From positions 2,418,001-2,482,000 of the forward strand of contig JADKAF010000001.1 in assembly GCA_016719295.1 (NCBI GenBank): a DNA stretch of 64,000 nucleotides, in the 5' to 3' direction. This document shows, one piece after another, positions 43,281 to 52,359 of this stretch; position 1 is the first letter of the stretch; each line of letters begins with the position of its first letter. This stretch comes from Planctomycetota bacterium (GTDB taxonomy: Bacteria > Planctomycetota > UBA1135 > JADKAF01). The notes below the pieces were generated by a model. The model did no database searches. It was given only the letters and a program-made list of their open reading frames with translations, and was not told the origin of the DNA. The position numbers and the translations under genes are program-made.

Positions 43281-44131
43281 GTGCGGCTCGGCGCCTGCTC
43301 GCCGGTCTCGCCGCGCAGCGCGTAGCCCCACTCTCGCAGCGTCGGCGCGATCAGCGCCTCGACCTCGGCGATCTGGGAGGGATCCTCGCTGCGATGCTGC
43401 GAGACCTTGCCGCGGCGGAGGTTCGCGCGGAGGTACGCACGGCAGCGCTCGTTCATCGGCAGCTTCAAGAACTCCGCCGTCCGCTCCATCGTGCGCTCGG
43501 GCTCGGCGATCAGGTCCTCGAAGCGGAGACGCAGGCAGCGCTCGCCGAGCGTCGCCGCGAAGCGATCGAAACGCTGCACCTGGAAGTTCCAGGAGAGCGC
43601 GGCCTGGATGTGGTGCGGCTTCTCGAGGGCGCCCACCTCGGCGAGCAGCGCGCGGCCCAGCGCGCGATCAGCGTCGTCGGTGAGATGCTCCTTGAACGCG
43701 AGGTCGCGCCCGTCGCGCACCATATGCACGTAGAGCGCCTGCGGGAACACCGCCTCGACCAACGGCCCGATCAGATAGGTCTCGGGGAACTTCCACCCCC
43801 ACGCGAGCTCGGGGGCGGCGTTCACCGGCGGGTGCTCCGCGATCCACGTGCGGAACTGCTCCGCGCGGCGCGCGAAGCGCCAAACCTCGAAGCGCGTCGG
43901 CTGTGCCAGCGGATCGCGGCGGAGGGAGCGGCGCGCGAGCCGCTTGATGCGCCGCGTGAAGCGCCGGTCCTGCGCGTCGCCGGTGTCCTTCTCGGCAAGC
44001 GTGCCGAGCCGGACGCCGAGCTCCTCCAGCGCCCAGGCGAGGACGCGCGTCCCGGAGTGCCCGCGGCCCATGATCACGACGGGGCGCTCGGCGGCCAACC
44101 GCGCGCGTCGTTCCGTCGAGAATCCGAGCAT
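43277..44131 (-). CDS. Sulfotransferase-family protein
   Basis: A 284-residue protein starting at ATG 44131, with GGAGG well placed upstream. The PAPS loop is VVIMGRGHSGTRVLAWAL and the 3'-phosphate motif is VHMVRDGRDLAFKEHL. The C-terminal LRFEDLIAEPERTMERTAEF is typical. It is distinct in sequence from the sulfotransferase at 41406, so the two may act at different positions. First gene of the three-gene sulfotransferase-GT4-sulfotransferase operon. Confidence 0.87.
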   Translation of the reverse strand: MLGFSTERRARLAAERPVVIMGRGHSGTRVLAWALEELGVRLGTLAEKDTGDAQDRRFTRRIKRLARRSLRRDPLAQPTRFEVWRFARRAEQFRTWIAEHPPVNAAPELAWGWKFPETYLIGPLVEAVFPQALYVHMVRDGRDLAFKEHLTDDADRALGRALLAEVGALEKPHHIQAALSWNFQVQRFDRFAATLGERCLRLRFEDLIAEPERTMERTAEFLKLPMNERCRAYLRANLRRGKVSQHRSEDPSQIAEVEALIAPTLREWGYALRGETGEQAPSRT

Positions 44132-44888
44132 GGAGCCTCCTATCGTTCGGGGCGGCGGATCGGGGCCGCGCCCAGGCGTGCATAGGATGCGGAGGGGGGG
44201 CGGGAGAAACCAGCGCGCGCAGGGGAACAGGGCGCAGCGAAGCGAGCCGGAGCGGGCGAGCAGTTGCCGCAACTCCTGGCAAGGGTCCGCGAATCGATCG
44301 GCGATCGTGCGGCGCTCGCCGTGAAGCTCCACCTCTCCTGCCTCGGTCCCTTGGGCCGGGACCCGCTCCTGGCCGCGAGCCGCATCCTCGATACGGGCGA
44401 TCTCGCGGCGCGCCTCTCGATTCCCGCAACACCGCGGAATCCGATCCCGGGCTGCGCATGGTCGATGTTCCCCGAGAGCCAGACCTTTGCCGGTGGCCGC
44501 ACTCCCCCGTGCCGCGACCGCCGAGATCGCGGTACCGAGAATTGGGGCCTCGCCCCGACAAGAGCCTCACAGACCTGAACAGCCCGTGGACTCGCACGGA
44601 GCCCGAATGGAGAGTCGAGGCACAGCCTTGCTAAGCGACGTCTTGCATTCGAAGCCACGGCGCATAGGTTGAAGGATGAGCGAGCTACGTGATGTCGCCG
44701 GATGAGCCGCCGGCGATCGACTCCCGACGCGCCGATCCCCGCATGTACCTCTTCGATCTCCCTACTCCGTCGACTCGCTTGGACGCCGCGGCCTCGGCAT
44801 GCATTGTCGGTCGCCCTGTCGGCGCCGCTCCGATGCAGCGCTGTCGCCGGCTGCCGCGCATCCGCTCCGAGGGAGCGCGCCCGCGGCG
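44132..44888. other. 757-bp gap at the left edge of the defence island
   Basis: No convincing gene is seen. A 104-residue ORF at 44264-44578 has some hydrophobic stretches but no start signal or homology that I recognise. A GGGGC/GCCCC hairpin lies near 44545. A weak promoter-like TTGCAT to TAGGTT pair (about 16-nt spacing) is near 44644. This gap is where an insertion junction would be expected, but no repeat or integrase was found. Confidence 0.4.
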
Positions 44889-47225
44889 ATGAACAAGAAG
44901 GGTCTGAACGAGGCCGAGATCTGCCAGAACTTCATCACCCCCGCCATCGCAAGGGCGGGCTGGGAGCCGCCGCAGATCCGCCGTGAATACGCGTTCACCG
45001 CCGGTCGCGTGATCGTGCGGGGGAAGATCGCGGTGCGCGGCAAGCAGAAGCGCGCGGACTATCTCTTGTTCTTCGAGGCCAACTTCCCGCTCGCCGTCGT
45101 CGAGGCGAAGGACAATCACCAGCCGATCGGCGGCGGCATGCCACAGGCCCTGGCCTACGCCGAGGCCCTGGACGTGCCGTTCGTCTTCTCGAGCAACGGC
45201 GACGGATTCCTGTTCCACGACCGCACCGGGGCTTCGGAGGTGGTGGAGCGTCAGCTCACGCTCGACGAGTTCCCCTCGCCGGCCGACCTCTGGGCGCGCT
45301 ACCGCGCGTGGAAGGGCCTAGCCAGCGCCTCGGACGACGTCGTGCGCTTCCCCTACCACGACGACTTCTCGGGCCGCGAGCCGCGCTATTACCAACGCAT
45401 CGCGATCCAGCGCACGATCGAAGCCGTGGCGCGCGGACAACGCCGCGTGCTACTGGCGATGAGCACCGGCACGGGCAAGACCTATACGGCGTTCCAGATC
45501 ATCTGGCGCTTGTGGAAAGCGGGCGTCGTGAAGAGGGTTCTGTTCCTGGCGGACCGCAACATCCTGGTCGACCAGACCATCACCAACGACTTCAAGCCCT
45601 TCGGCAGCGTGATGACGAAGGTGCAAGGCCGCACAGCCGACAAGTCCTACGAGGTCTACCTCGCGCTCTACCAGGCCGTGACTGGGACCGAAGAGGAGAA
45701 GAACGTATATAAGCAGTTCTCGCCGGAGTTCTTCGACCTCGTCGTGATCGACGAGTGCCACCGGGGGAGCGCGAAGGAGGACAGCGCGTGGCGCGAGATC
45801 CTGGAGCACTTCGCGCCGGCGATCCAGCTCGGCCTCACTGCGACGCCGAAGGAGGAGCGCGGCGTCTCGACGCTGACCTACTTCGGCGCGCCCGTATACA
45901 CCTACTCGCTGAAGCAGGGCATCGACGACGGGTTCCTGGCGCCGTTCAAGGTCGTGCGCATCGACCTCGACCGCGACCTGCAGGGCTGGCGCCCCCCGAA
46001 GGGCATGGTGGATGACCTCGGCCAGACGATCGAGGACCGCATCTACAACCAGCGCGACATGGACCGTCAGCTCGTCTTGAACGAGCGCACGAAGCGAGTC
46101 GCCGAGCGCGTCGTCGCCTACCTGGTCAGCACCGATCCCTACGGCAAGACGATCGTGTTCTGCCAGGACATCCCTCACGCCGAGCGCATGCGGGCCGCTC
46201 TGGTCAACGAGGTCGCCCGGCAGATCCCGGACGAGTCAGCGAACACGGCGAGGTTCGTGGTGCGCATCACCGGCGACAGCGAGAGCGCCACCGGGGCTCT
46301 CGACGACTTCATCCACCCGGAGAAGCGCTACCCCGTGATCGCCACGACCTCGAAGCTGCTGACCACGGGCGTCGACGCCAAGACCTGCAAGCTGATCGTG
46401 CTCGACCAGAACCTGCAGTCGATGATCGAGTTCAAGCAGACCATCGGGCGAGGCACGCGTATCCACGAGGAGGCCGGCAAGCTCTGGTTCACGATCATGG
46501 ACTTCCGAAAGGTCACCGAGCTGTTCGCCGATCCCGACTGGGATGGCGAGCCGGTCGTCATCTACGAGCCCGGCCGCGGGGATCCGGTGGCGCCGCCGGA
46601 ACCACGCGAAACCGACGCACCGCCCGAGGGCGTGCGCGAGACGCCGCCTCCCTACGGCGAGCCGAAGTACGTCGTCAGTGGCGTCGAGGTCCGCGTGCTG
46701 GCGGAGCGCGTCCAGTACTACGATCAGGACGGCAAGCTCATCACCGAGTCGCTGACGGACTACACGAAGCGCGCGGTGGCGCGGAAGTACGCGACCCTCG
46801 ACGACTTCCTGCAGCATTGGACGGCCGCCGAGCGCAAGCAGGTGATCCTCGACGAGTTGCGCGAGCAGGGCGTGCTGCTCGAAGCCCTGCGCGAGGATTC
46901 CGGCAAGGACCTGGACCCCTTCGACCTGATCTGCCACGTAGTCTACGACCGCCCCCCGCTCACGCGGCGCGAGCGCGCCGAGCAGGTACGGAAGCGGGAC
47001 GTGTTCTCGAAGTACGGGCAGCAGGCACGCGCGGTGCTCAACGCGCTGCTAGATAAGTACGCCACCGAAGGCATCGCCCACGTCGAGGACCTGGGCGTGC
47101 TGCGCGTACAGCCGCTGTCGGATCTCGGGACGCCCGTACAGTTGGTGCAGTGCTTCGGCGGCAAGGAGGCCTACCTCCAAGCCGTGCGCGAACTGGAAGT
47201 CGCCCTCTACTCCTCAGTCGCCTGA
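44889..47225 (+). CDS. hsdR: Type I restriction endonuclease subunit R
   Basis: A 778-residue HsdR, shorter than the classic EcoKI type but usual for the DEAD/DEAH (EcoEI-like) group. The N-terminal nuclease domain has Asp57 and Glu72-Ala-Lys74 (ADYLLFFEANFPLAVVEAK). The motor has Walker A STGTGKT (192-198), DECH (288-291), TATPKE and the C-terminal QTIGRGTRI. It translocates DNA and cuts far from the recognition site. ATG 44889 is the start matching family N-termini. hsdM follows after 24 nt. Confidence 0.96.
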   Translation: MNKKGLNEAEICQNFITPAIARAGWEPPQIRREYAFTAGRVIVRGKIAVRGKQKRADYLLFFEANFPLAVVEAKDNHQPIGGGMPQALAYAEALDVPFVFSSNGDGFLFHDRTGASEVVERQLTLDEFPSPADLWARYRAWKGLASASDDVVRFPYHDDFSGREPRYYQRIAIQRTIEAVARGQRRVLLAMSTGTGKTYTAFQIIWRLWKAGVVKRVLFLADRNILVDQTITNDFKPFGSVMTKVQGRTADKSYEVYLALYQAVTGTEEEKNVYKQFSPEFFDLVVIDECHRGSAKEDSAWREILEHFAPAIQLGLTATPKEERGVSTLTYFGAPVYTYSLKQGIDDGFLAPFKVVRIDLDRDLQGWRPPKGMVDDLGQTIEDRIYNQRDMDRQLVLNERTKRVAERVVAYLVSTDPYGKTIVFCQDIPHAERMRAALVNEVARQIPDESANTARFVVRITGDSESATGALDDFIHPEKRYPVIATTSKLLTTGVDAKTCKLIVLDQNLQSMIEFKQTIGRGTRIHEEAGKLWFTIMDFRKVTELFADPDWDGEPVVIYEPGRGDPVAPPEPRETDAPPEGVRETPPPYGEPKYVVSGVEVRVLAERVQYYDQDGKLITESLTDYTKRAVARKYATLDDFLQHWTAAERKQVILDELREQGVLLEALREDSGKDLDPFDLICHVVYDRPPLTRRERAEQVRKRDVFSKYGQQARAVLNALLDKYATEGIAHVEDLGVLRVQPLSDLGTPVQLVQCFGGKEAYLQAVRELEVALYSSVA

Positions 47226-47249
47226 TCCAATCGGAGCCCGACGGAACGC

Positions 47250-48782
47250 GTGTCCCTCTCCACCACCATCAAGTCCATCCAGGACATCATGCGCAAGGAC
47301 GTCGGCGTCGACGGCGACGCCCAGCGCATCGGCCAGCTCGTCTGGCTGCTCTTTCTGAAGATCTGGGACGACCGCGAGCGCGAGCTCGAGCTGATCGAAG
47401 ACCACTTCAAATCGCCGCTCCTGGACGTGCGCTGGAAGGAGAACGGCGTGACCCGCCGCGCCGCGGACTTGCGGTGGAGCTCCTGGGCGCGCGATCCGGA
47501 AGGACTGACCGGCGACGCGTTGCTGGAGTTCGTGGACCAGACCCTGTTCCCGGCGCTGAAGGCGATCGAGGTCGGGCCGCGAGCGGATGGCGACGACGCG
47601 AAGGCCCGGGCGACCAACGCGCTGCGCTCGCGGCGCCTGCTGCTGAAGAGCGTCTTCGAGGACGCCTACCAGTACATGAAGTCGGGCACCTTGCTCCGCC
47701 AGGTCATCAACCGCCTGCAGAGCGACATCGACTTCAACGACGGCAAGAGCCGCCACCTCTTCGGCGAGATCTACGAGACGCTGCTGCGAGACTTGCAGGG
47801 CGCTGGCAACGCCGGGGAGTACTACACGCCGCGCGCCGTGACGCAGTTCGCAATCGACATGGTGGCGCCGAAGCTCGGAGAGACGATCCTCGACCCCGCG
47901 TGCGGGACCGGCGGGTTCCTCTCGTGCTCGATCGAGCACATCCGGCGCACGCAGGTGAAGCGGCCCGAGCAGGAGGCGCGGCTCCAGGCGAGCATCCGCG
48001 GCGTCGAGAAGAAGCCGCTGCCGCACCTCCTCTGCGTCACGAACATGATCGTGCACGGGATCGACGTGCCGACCGGCATCGCCCACGACAACACCCTGTC
48101 CCGGCCGCTGCGCGACATCGGCGCGAAGGACCGCGTCGACGTGATCGTGACCAACCCTCCCTTCGGCGGCATGGAGGAGGACGGGATCGAGAACAACTTC
48201 CCGGCGAAGTTCCGCACGCGCGAGACGGCGGATCTCTTCCTGGTCTACATCGTCGAGATGCTGAAGCCGGGTGGGCGCGCGGCGGTGGTGCTGCCGGATG
48301 GGACGCTGTTCGGCGAGGGCGTGAAGACCCGGATCAAGGAGCACCTGCTGGCGGAGTGCGAGCTGCACACGATCGTGCGGCTGCCGAAGGGCGTGTTCGC
48401 GCCCTACACGAGCATCAAGACCAACGTGCTGTTCTTCACCAAGGGCAAACCGACGAAGGAGGTCTGGTACTACGAGCACCCGTATCCCGAGGGGGTGACG
48501 TCGTACAACAAGACGAAGCCGATGCGCATCGAGGAGTTCGATGCGGAGAAGGCGTGGTGGACGAAGCGCAAGGAGACCGAGCGGGCGTGGAAGGTCACGA
48601 TCGACCAGATCCGCACGCGCGGGTTCAACCTGGACATCGCGAACCCGAACGCGCCGGAGGCATCGCACGAGGATCCGGACACGCTGCTGGCGCAATTCGA
48701 TCAGGAGCGGGCGGCGGCGGCGGCGCTGCGCGACGAGTTGCGGAAGGTGTTGGCATCGGCACTCCTGTCGGAGCAGAGATGA
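47250..48782 (+). CDS. hsdM: Type I restriction-modification DNA methyltransferase subunit M
   Basis: A 510-residue N6-adenine methyltransferase. The helical N-domain (DAQRIGQLVWLLFLKIWDD) is typical of HsdM. The SAM motif is DPACGTGGFL (215-224) and the catalytic motif NPPFGG (302-307). With HsdS it modifies host DNA and with HsdR forms the restriction complex. Start GTG 47250. The stop overlaps the ATG of hsdS (ATGA), so the two subunits are translationally coupled. Confidence 0.96.
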   Translation: MSLSTTIKSIQDIMRKDVGVDGDAQRIGQLVWLLFLKIWDDRERELELIEDHFKSPLLDVRWKENGVTRRAADLRWSSWARDPEGLTGDALLEFVDQTLFPALKAIEVGPRADGDDAKARATNALRSRRLLLKSVFEDAYQYMKSGTLLRQVINRLQSDIDFNDGKSRHLFGEIYETLLRDLQGAGNAGEYYTPRAVTQFAIDMVAPKLGETILDPACGTGGFLSCSIEHIRRTQVKRPEQEARLQASIRGVEKKPLPHLLCVTNMIVHGIDVPTGIAHDNTLSRPLRDIGAKDRVDVIVTNPPFGGMEEDGIENNFPAKFRTRETADLFLVYIVEMLKPGGRAAVVLPDGTLFGEGVKTRIKEHLLAECELHTIVRLPKGVFAPYTSIKTNVLFFTKGKPTKEVWYYEHPYPEGVTSYNKTKPMRIEEFDAEKAWWTKRKETERAWKVTIDQIRTRGFNLDIANPNAPEASHEDPDTLLAQFDQERAAAAALRDELRKVLASALLSEQR

Positions 48783-50410
48783 CGCCGCAGCAGTTGATCG
48801 CGGCGTTCAACGACCTTGCTGAAGCGCCTGATGGGGTTGCCCGCTTGCGAGTCCTGATCCTTCAGTTGGCTGTTCGAGGGCGCTTGGTGCCTCAGAACCC
48901 ACGGGACGAGAGTGGCGCTGCGCTACTTGCCAGGATCCCTGCTGAGATGCGTCAGCTCGCTGCGGCCGGGCTGGTCCGCAAGGTCGAGTCGTATCCTGCG
49001 GTCGAAGCGAGCCAACTAGGCTCTGGCCTGCCGACCGGATGGTCCGCAGCGCCGCTTGGGAATGTCGCACTCGTGCTCGACCACTTGCGTGAACCCGTGA
49101 AGGCTGATGAGCGCGAGGCGCGCTGTGCTGGGAAGCAGGCAAATGCACTGTATCCGTACTTCGGAGCTACTCAGCAGCAGGGGTGGATCGACGACTATCG
49201 GTTGGACGGCGAGTTCGTCTTGCTCGGAGAAGACGGCGTGCCCTTCCTCGATCCGCTCAGGCACAAGGCATACCTCGTCTCCGGCCGAATCTGGGTTAAC
49301 AACCACGCACACGTCTTGCTGGGTGTGAGCTTCTCGAACGCGTTCCTACTGCACTACCTGAATCAGTTTGACTACACCGGGAGAGTCACAGGCACTACGC
49401 GAGCGAAGTTGACGAAGGGCGACCTAGTGGACATTCCGATCCCTGTTCCGCCCCTCGCCGAGCAACATCGCATCGTCGCGCGCGTCGAGGAACTGATGGG
49501 CCTGCTCGACCGGCTGGAAGCCGCGCGAGTGAAGCGCGAAACGACCCGCGTCGCCGCCCGCGACTCCGTGCTCGCCGCGCTCCGCGAAGCGGACTCACCT
49601 GAGGAAGTCGATGCGGCGTGGATTCGCTTCGCGCAGCGCATGGACGACTTGGCATGCGACCCTGCCGACATCGCGCCGCTGCGCCAGACCGTCCTACAAC
49701 TCGCCGTGCGCGGTCGCCTGGTGCGGCAGGATTCGCGGGATGAGCCGGCGGGCGCCCTGCTGGCGAGGATCGCGACCGCTTCGGCTGGTCCGCGGAGAGC
49801 CTCTCAGCAAGTTGGGATTCCGGAAAAGGCTATCCCGTTCTGCGCCCCAGCAGGTTGGCAATGGGCACAGTTCTCGGACGTAGCGAGCATCGCATCGAAT
49901 CTGGTTGACCCGATCCGCTTCGCGTCCGAGCCACACGTTGCTCCGGACAACATCGAGAAGGGGACAGGACGTCTTCTTGCCTTCCGCACTATCGGTGAAG
50001 ACGGAGTGACGAGCGGCAAGCATCGGTTCAAGGCAGGGCAGATTCTCTACTCGAAGATCCGCCCGAATCTCTCAAAGGTCGTGATGGTAGACTTCGCGGG
50101 CCTATGCAGCGCAGACATGTATCCAATCGATCCACGGATTGACAGAGGCTACCTGTTTCGCTTCATGCTCTCGCCGCTGTTCATCAAGCAGGTGACATCG
50201 GACGACAACCGATTGGCCATGCCCAAGGTGAATCAGCAGCAGCTGTCGGCGGTTCTCGTCCCGATTCCACCGCTCGCGGAACAGCTCCGGATCGCGGCTC
50301 GCGTCGGTGAACTGATGACCGTGCTCGAGCGACTTGAAGCGCGGCTCACCACCGGAAAGTCCGTCCATGAGGCCTTTGCCGCCGCCGCCGTTCACCACCT
50401 GGAAACCTGA
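48779..50410 (+). CDS. hsdS: Type I restriction-modification specificity subunit S
   Basis: A 543-residue HsdS with two target-recognition domains separated and followed by conserved coiled-coil spacers. The two spacer copies are clear: IPVPPLAEQHRIVARVEELM and IPPLAEQLRIAARVGELM. The domain openings also repeat (LRVLILQLAVRGRLVPQ and LRQTVLQLAVRGRLVRQ). The TRD regions (about 49000-49430 and 49820-50260) are visibly less GC-rich than their surroundings, as expected for exchangeable recognition cassettes. The target sequence cannot be predicted. Confidence 0.95.
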   Translation: MTPQQLIAAFNDLAEAPDGVARLRVLILQLAVRGRLVPQNPRDESGAALLARIPAEMRQLAAAGLVRKVESYPAVEASQLGSGLPTGWSAAPLGNVALVLDHLREPVKADEREARCAGKQANALYPYFGATQQQGWIDDYRLDGEFVLLGEDGVPFLDPLRHKAYLVSGRIWVNNHAHVLLGVSFSNAFLLHYLNQFDYTGRVTGTTRAKLTKGDLVDIPIPVPPLAEQHRIVARVEELMGLLDRLEAARVKRETTRVAARDSVLAALREADSPEEVDAAWIRFAQRMDDLACDPADIAPLRQTVLQLAVRGRLVRQDSRDEPAGALLARIATASAGPRRASQQVGIPEKAIPFCAPAGWQWAQFSDVASIASNLVDPIRFASEPHVAPDNIEKGTGRLLAFRTIGEDGVTSGKHRFKAGQILYSKIRPNLSKVVMVDFAGLCSADMYPIDPRIDRGYLFRFMLSPLFIKQVTSDDNRLAMPKVNQQQLSAVLVPIPPLAEQLRIAARVGELMTVLERLEARLTTGKSVHEAFAAAAVHHLET

Positions 50411-50449
50411 CGAGCTTCTCATGGAATCTTCAGCCCAAGGAGCACGACG

Positions 50450-51523
50450 ATGGCACTCTGGCTGATCCGCGCCGGCAGCCAAGGCGAGTACGAGTTCAAG
50501 TTCCTCAACGAGGAGCGCGTCTACCTGACCTGGGGCGAGCTTGTCGACGACCTGACGAAGGCGAAGTCCCGCGAAGACGTCGCCGACGTGATGCGCCGCT
50601 GCCTACCCGAAGCCGGTGAAAACAAGCTGCGCAATCACATCGGGCAGGTCTGGGCCTTCTGTTCGAGCATCGCGCCGGGCGACTGGTTCGCGCTGCCGAG
50701 CAAGTTCTCCAGCACGATCCACTTCGGCGAGATCACCGGGCCCCTGCGGTTCGACTCGAAGGCGGAGGCTCCGTTCAAGCACTACCGCACCTGCAAGTGG
50801 ATCGAACGCGACGTCCCGCGCAGCCGGTTCGATCAGGACCTGCTCTACAGCCTCGGTGCGTACCTCACGATCTGCCGCATCACCCGTAACGACGCCGAGG
50901 CGCGCATCCGTGCCATCGCCGCGAACGGTTGGCAGTCGAATCGCCTCGGCATCGCGGGGATCAAGCCACCTCGCGGGAAAGAAGGCCGCGAGGCCGCGGA
51001 GCTCGATACCCTCCCGACCGAGGACGTCGGCACCGTCGATCTCGAGGAGCTCGGGCGCGACAGCATCGCGCGGATGAACAACGCGCGCTTCAAGGGGCAC
51101 GGGCTGGCGCGCCTGGTCGAGTCGATCCTGCGCGCCGAGGGCTATTCGACGCATCGTAGTCCCGAAGGCCCGGATCACGGCGTGGACATCCTCGCCGGCA
51201 CGGGGCCGATGGGATTCGGCTCGCCGCGCATCTGCGTGCAGGTGAAGAGCGGCGAGACGTCCACCGATCGACCGAGCGTGGATCAGCTCGTCGGGACCAT
51301 GCAGCACGTCGGCGCCGACCATGGACTTTTCGTGGCGTGGGGCGGCTTCAAGGACACGGTGCAGCGCGAGCGCGCTCAGAAGTACTTCCGCCTGCGGCTC
51401 TGGGATCAGAAGGAGCTCATCGATCAGCTTCTCGCGCACTACGCCGATCTCGATCCCGAGGTGCGCGCCGACCTGCCGTTGAAGCGGGTGTGGACGGTGG
51501 CAGGCACCGACGAGGACGCCTGA
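50450..51523 (+). CDS. Mrr-type restriction endonuclease with N-terminal PUA/EVE-like domain
   Basis: A 357-residue protein. The C-terminal half is an Mrr-type PD-(D/E)XK nuclease: Glu224 (GLARLVESILRAEGY), Asp246 in DHGVDIL and Gln264-Val-Lys266 in CVQVKSGE. The N-terminal half (LWLIRAGSQGEYEFKFLNEE, then SIAPGDWFALPSKFSSTIHF, then RSRFDQDLLYSLGAYLTICR) is the kind of domain found before Mrr and McrBC-like nucleases and is likely a modified-base reader. It follows hsdS by 39 nt, so it is part of the island. It probably cuts modified phage DNA. Confidence 0.85.
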   Translation: MALWLIRAGSQGEYEFKFLNEERVYLTWGELVDDLTKAKSREDVADVMRRCLPEAGENKLRNHIGQVWAFCSSIAPGDWFALPSKFSSTIHFGEITGPLRFDSKAEAPFKHYRTCKWIERDVPRSRFDQDLLYSLGAYLTICRITRNDAEARIRAIAANGWQSNRLGIAGIKPPRGKEGREAAELDTLPTEDVGTVDLEELGRDSIARMNNARFKGHGLARLVESILRAEGYSTHRSPEGPDHGVDILAGTGPMGFGSPRICVQVKSGETSTDRPSVDQLVGTMQHVGADHGLFVAWGGFKDTVQRERAQKYFRLRLWDQKELIDQLLAHYADLDPEVRADLPLKRVWTVAGTDEDA

Positions 51524-51524
51524 G

Positions 51525-52148
51525 GTGCGTACTCCGAGCGCGATCATGAAGCGCCGCACTTATCAGGTGTGCTTTTGGATCCCGCTCACCTTCATGTTGC
51601 TCCTCGGGGGCGGCGCCATGATTACCATCGCATTCAAGAACGGTGTGCTGCCCGAGCTACTTCTGAACCTCGCCGCGACCGTCGTCGGTGTGTTCGTGGC
51701 CTTGCTGGCAGAGAGATACTTCGAGCGCCGCAAAAACGAAGAGGAGCGGCTCGATCGCCTTGCGGCGTGGCTGGAAGTCATCGAGCGAGGTGCGAATGCC
51801 AATCTTCGACTCGTGGAGCAGATGATCACGAAAGAGCTCGCGAGTTCGCTCCCGATGATCCCCTCCTACTCCTCGGATCGCATCCTGGCCGTTGTGCTGG
51901 AGCAGGCAGCACGCGAGCTCGTTTCTATCCCCGTGCTGCTCGAGGCGCTCCGGCACGCGGCATTCGAGCTGTCGCACCTCGACGGCAGAATAGCCATGCT
52001 CAAGGTGCATCCATACCCTGCGACGTTCATGCTTGAGCGTGCATCGACCATCGAGATCGCGAAGAGTTCCAAAGCAGCTCTGAAGGATCTCCAAGCCAAA
52101 TGCCATGCGGAGATTACCCGGCTCCCCCCTCGGCTCGTGGATTCGTAG
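51525..52148 (+). CDS. Small membrane protein of unknown function at the end of the defence island
   Basis: A protein of 207 residues from GTG 51525, or 200 from ATG 51546. There are two N-terminal membrane helices (CFWIPLTFMLLLGGGAMITIA and LLLNLAATVVGVFVALLAERY), then a cytoplasmic coiled-coil-rich region (ERRKNEEERLDRLAAWLEVI) of about 140 residues. No family is recognised. GTG 51525 is 1 nt after the stop of the Mrr-type gene, so the pair is probably co-expressed. Base composition is less GC-rich than flanking chromosomal genes. A membrane effector or anchor for the nuclease is possible but speculative. Confidence 0.7.
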   Translation: MRTPSAIMKRRTYQVCFWIPLTFMLLLGGGAMITIAFKNGVLPELLLNLAATVVGVFVALLAERYFERRKNEEERLDRLAAWLEVIERGANANLRLVEQMITKELASSLPMIPSYSSDRILAVVLEQAARELVSIPVLLEALRHAAFELSHLDGRIAMLKVHPYPATFMLERASTIEIAKSSKAALKDLQAKCHAEITRLPPRLVDS

Positions 52149-52359
52149 GCCAGTCCCTGCGGGAGCCCGTGCTTTCTGTACTCCTGGCATCCGAGCTCAT
52201 GGCCGCGGAACTCCGCTGCACACTCTTCGCGACGAGGTAGCCCCGCTCTCATGTCGTACTGGGTCGCCGAGTCTCGCGACTTGGAACCGGCGAGGTAGCC
52301 GGTCCACCTCCCAGTCCGCCCACTCAGGCTCGGACACACGATTGGTCGATGCAGCGACC
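52149..52359. other. Right edge of the defence island
   Basis: No gene is seen in these 211 bp. A 10-bp direct repeat CGAGGTAGCC occurs at 52233-52242 and 52291-52300, and a CCGGC/GCCGG hairpin overlaps the second copy. This is the likely chromosomal junction, but I could not find a matching sequence on the left edge. Confidence 0.35.

Noticed and set aside
44264..44578. 104-residue plus-strand ORF before hsdR
   Set aside because: No Shine-Dalgarno, no family resemblance and mixed-looking composition; not supported as a gene.
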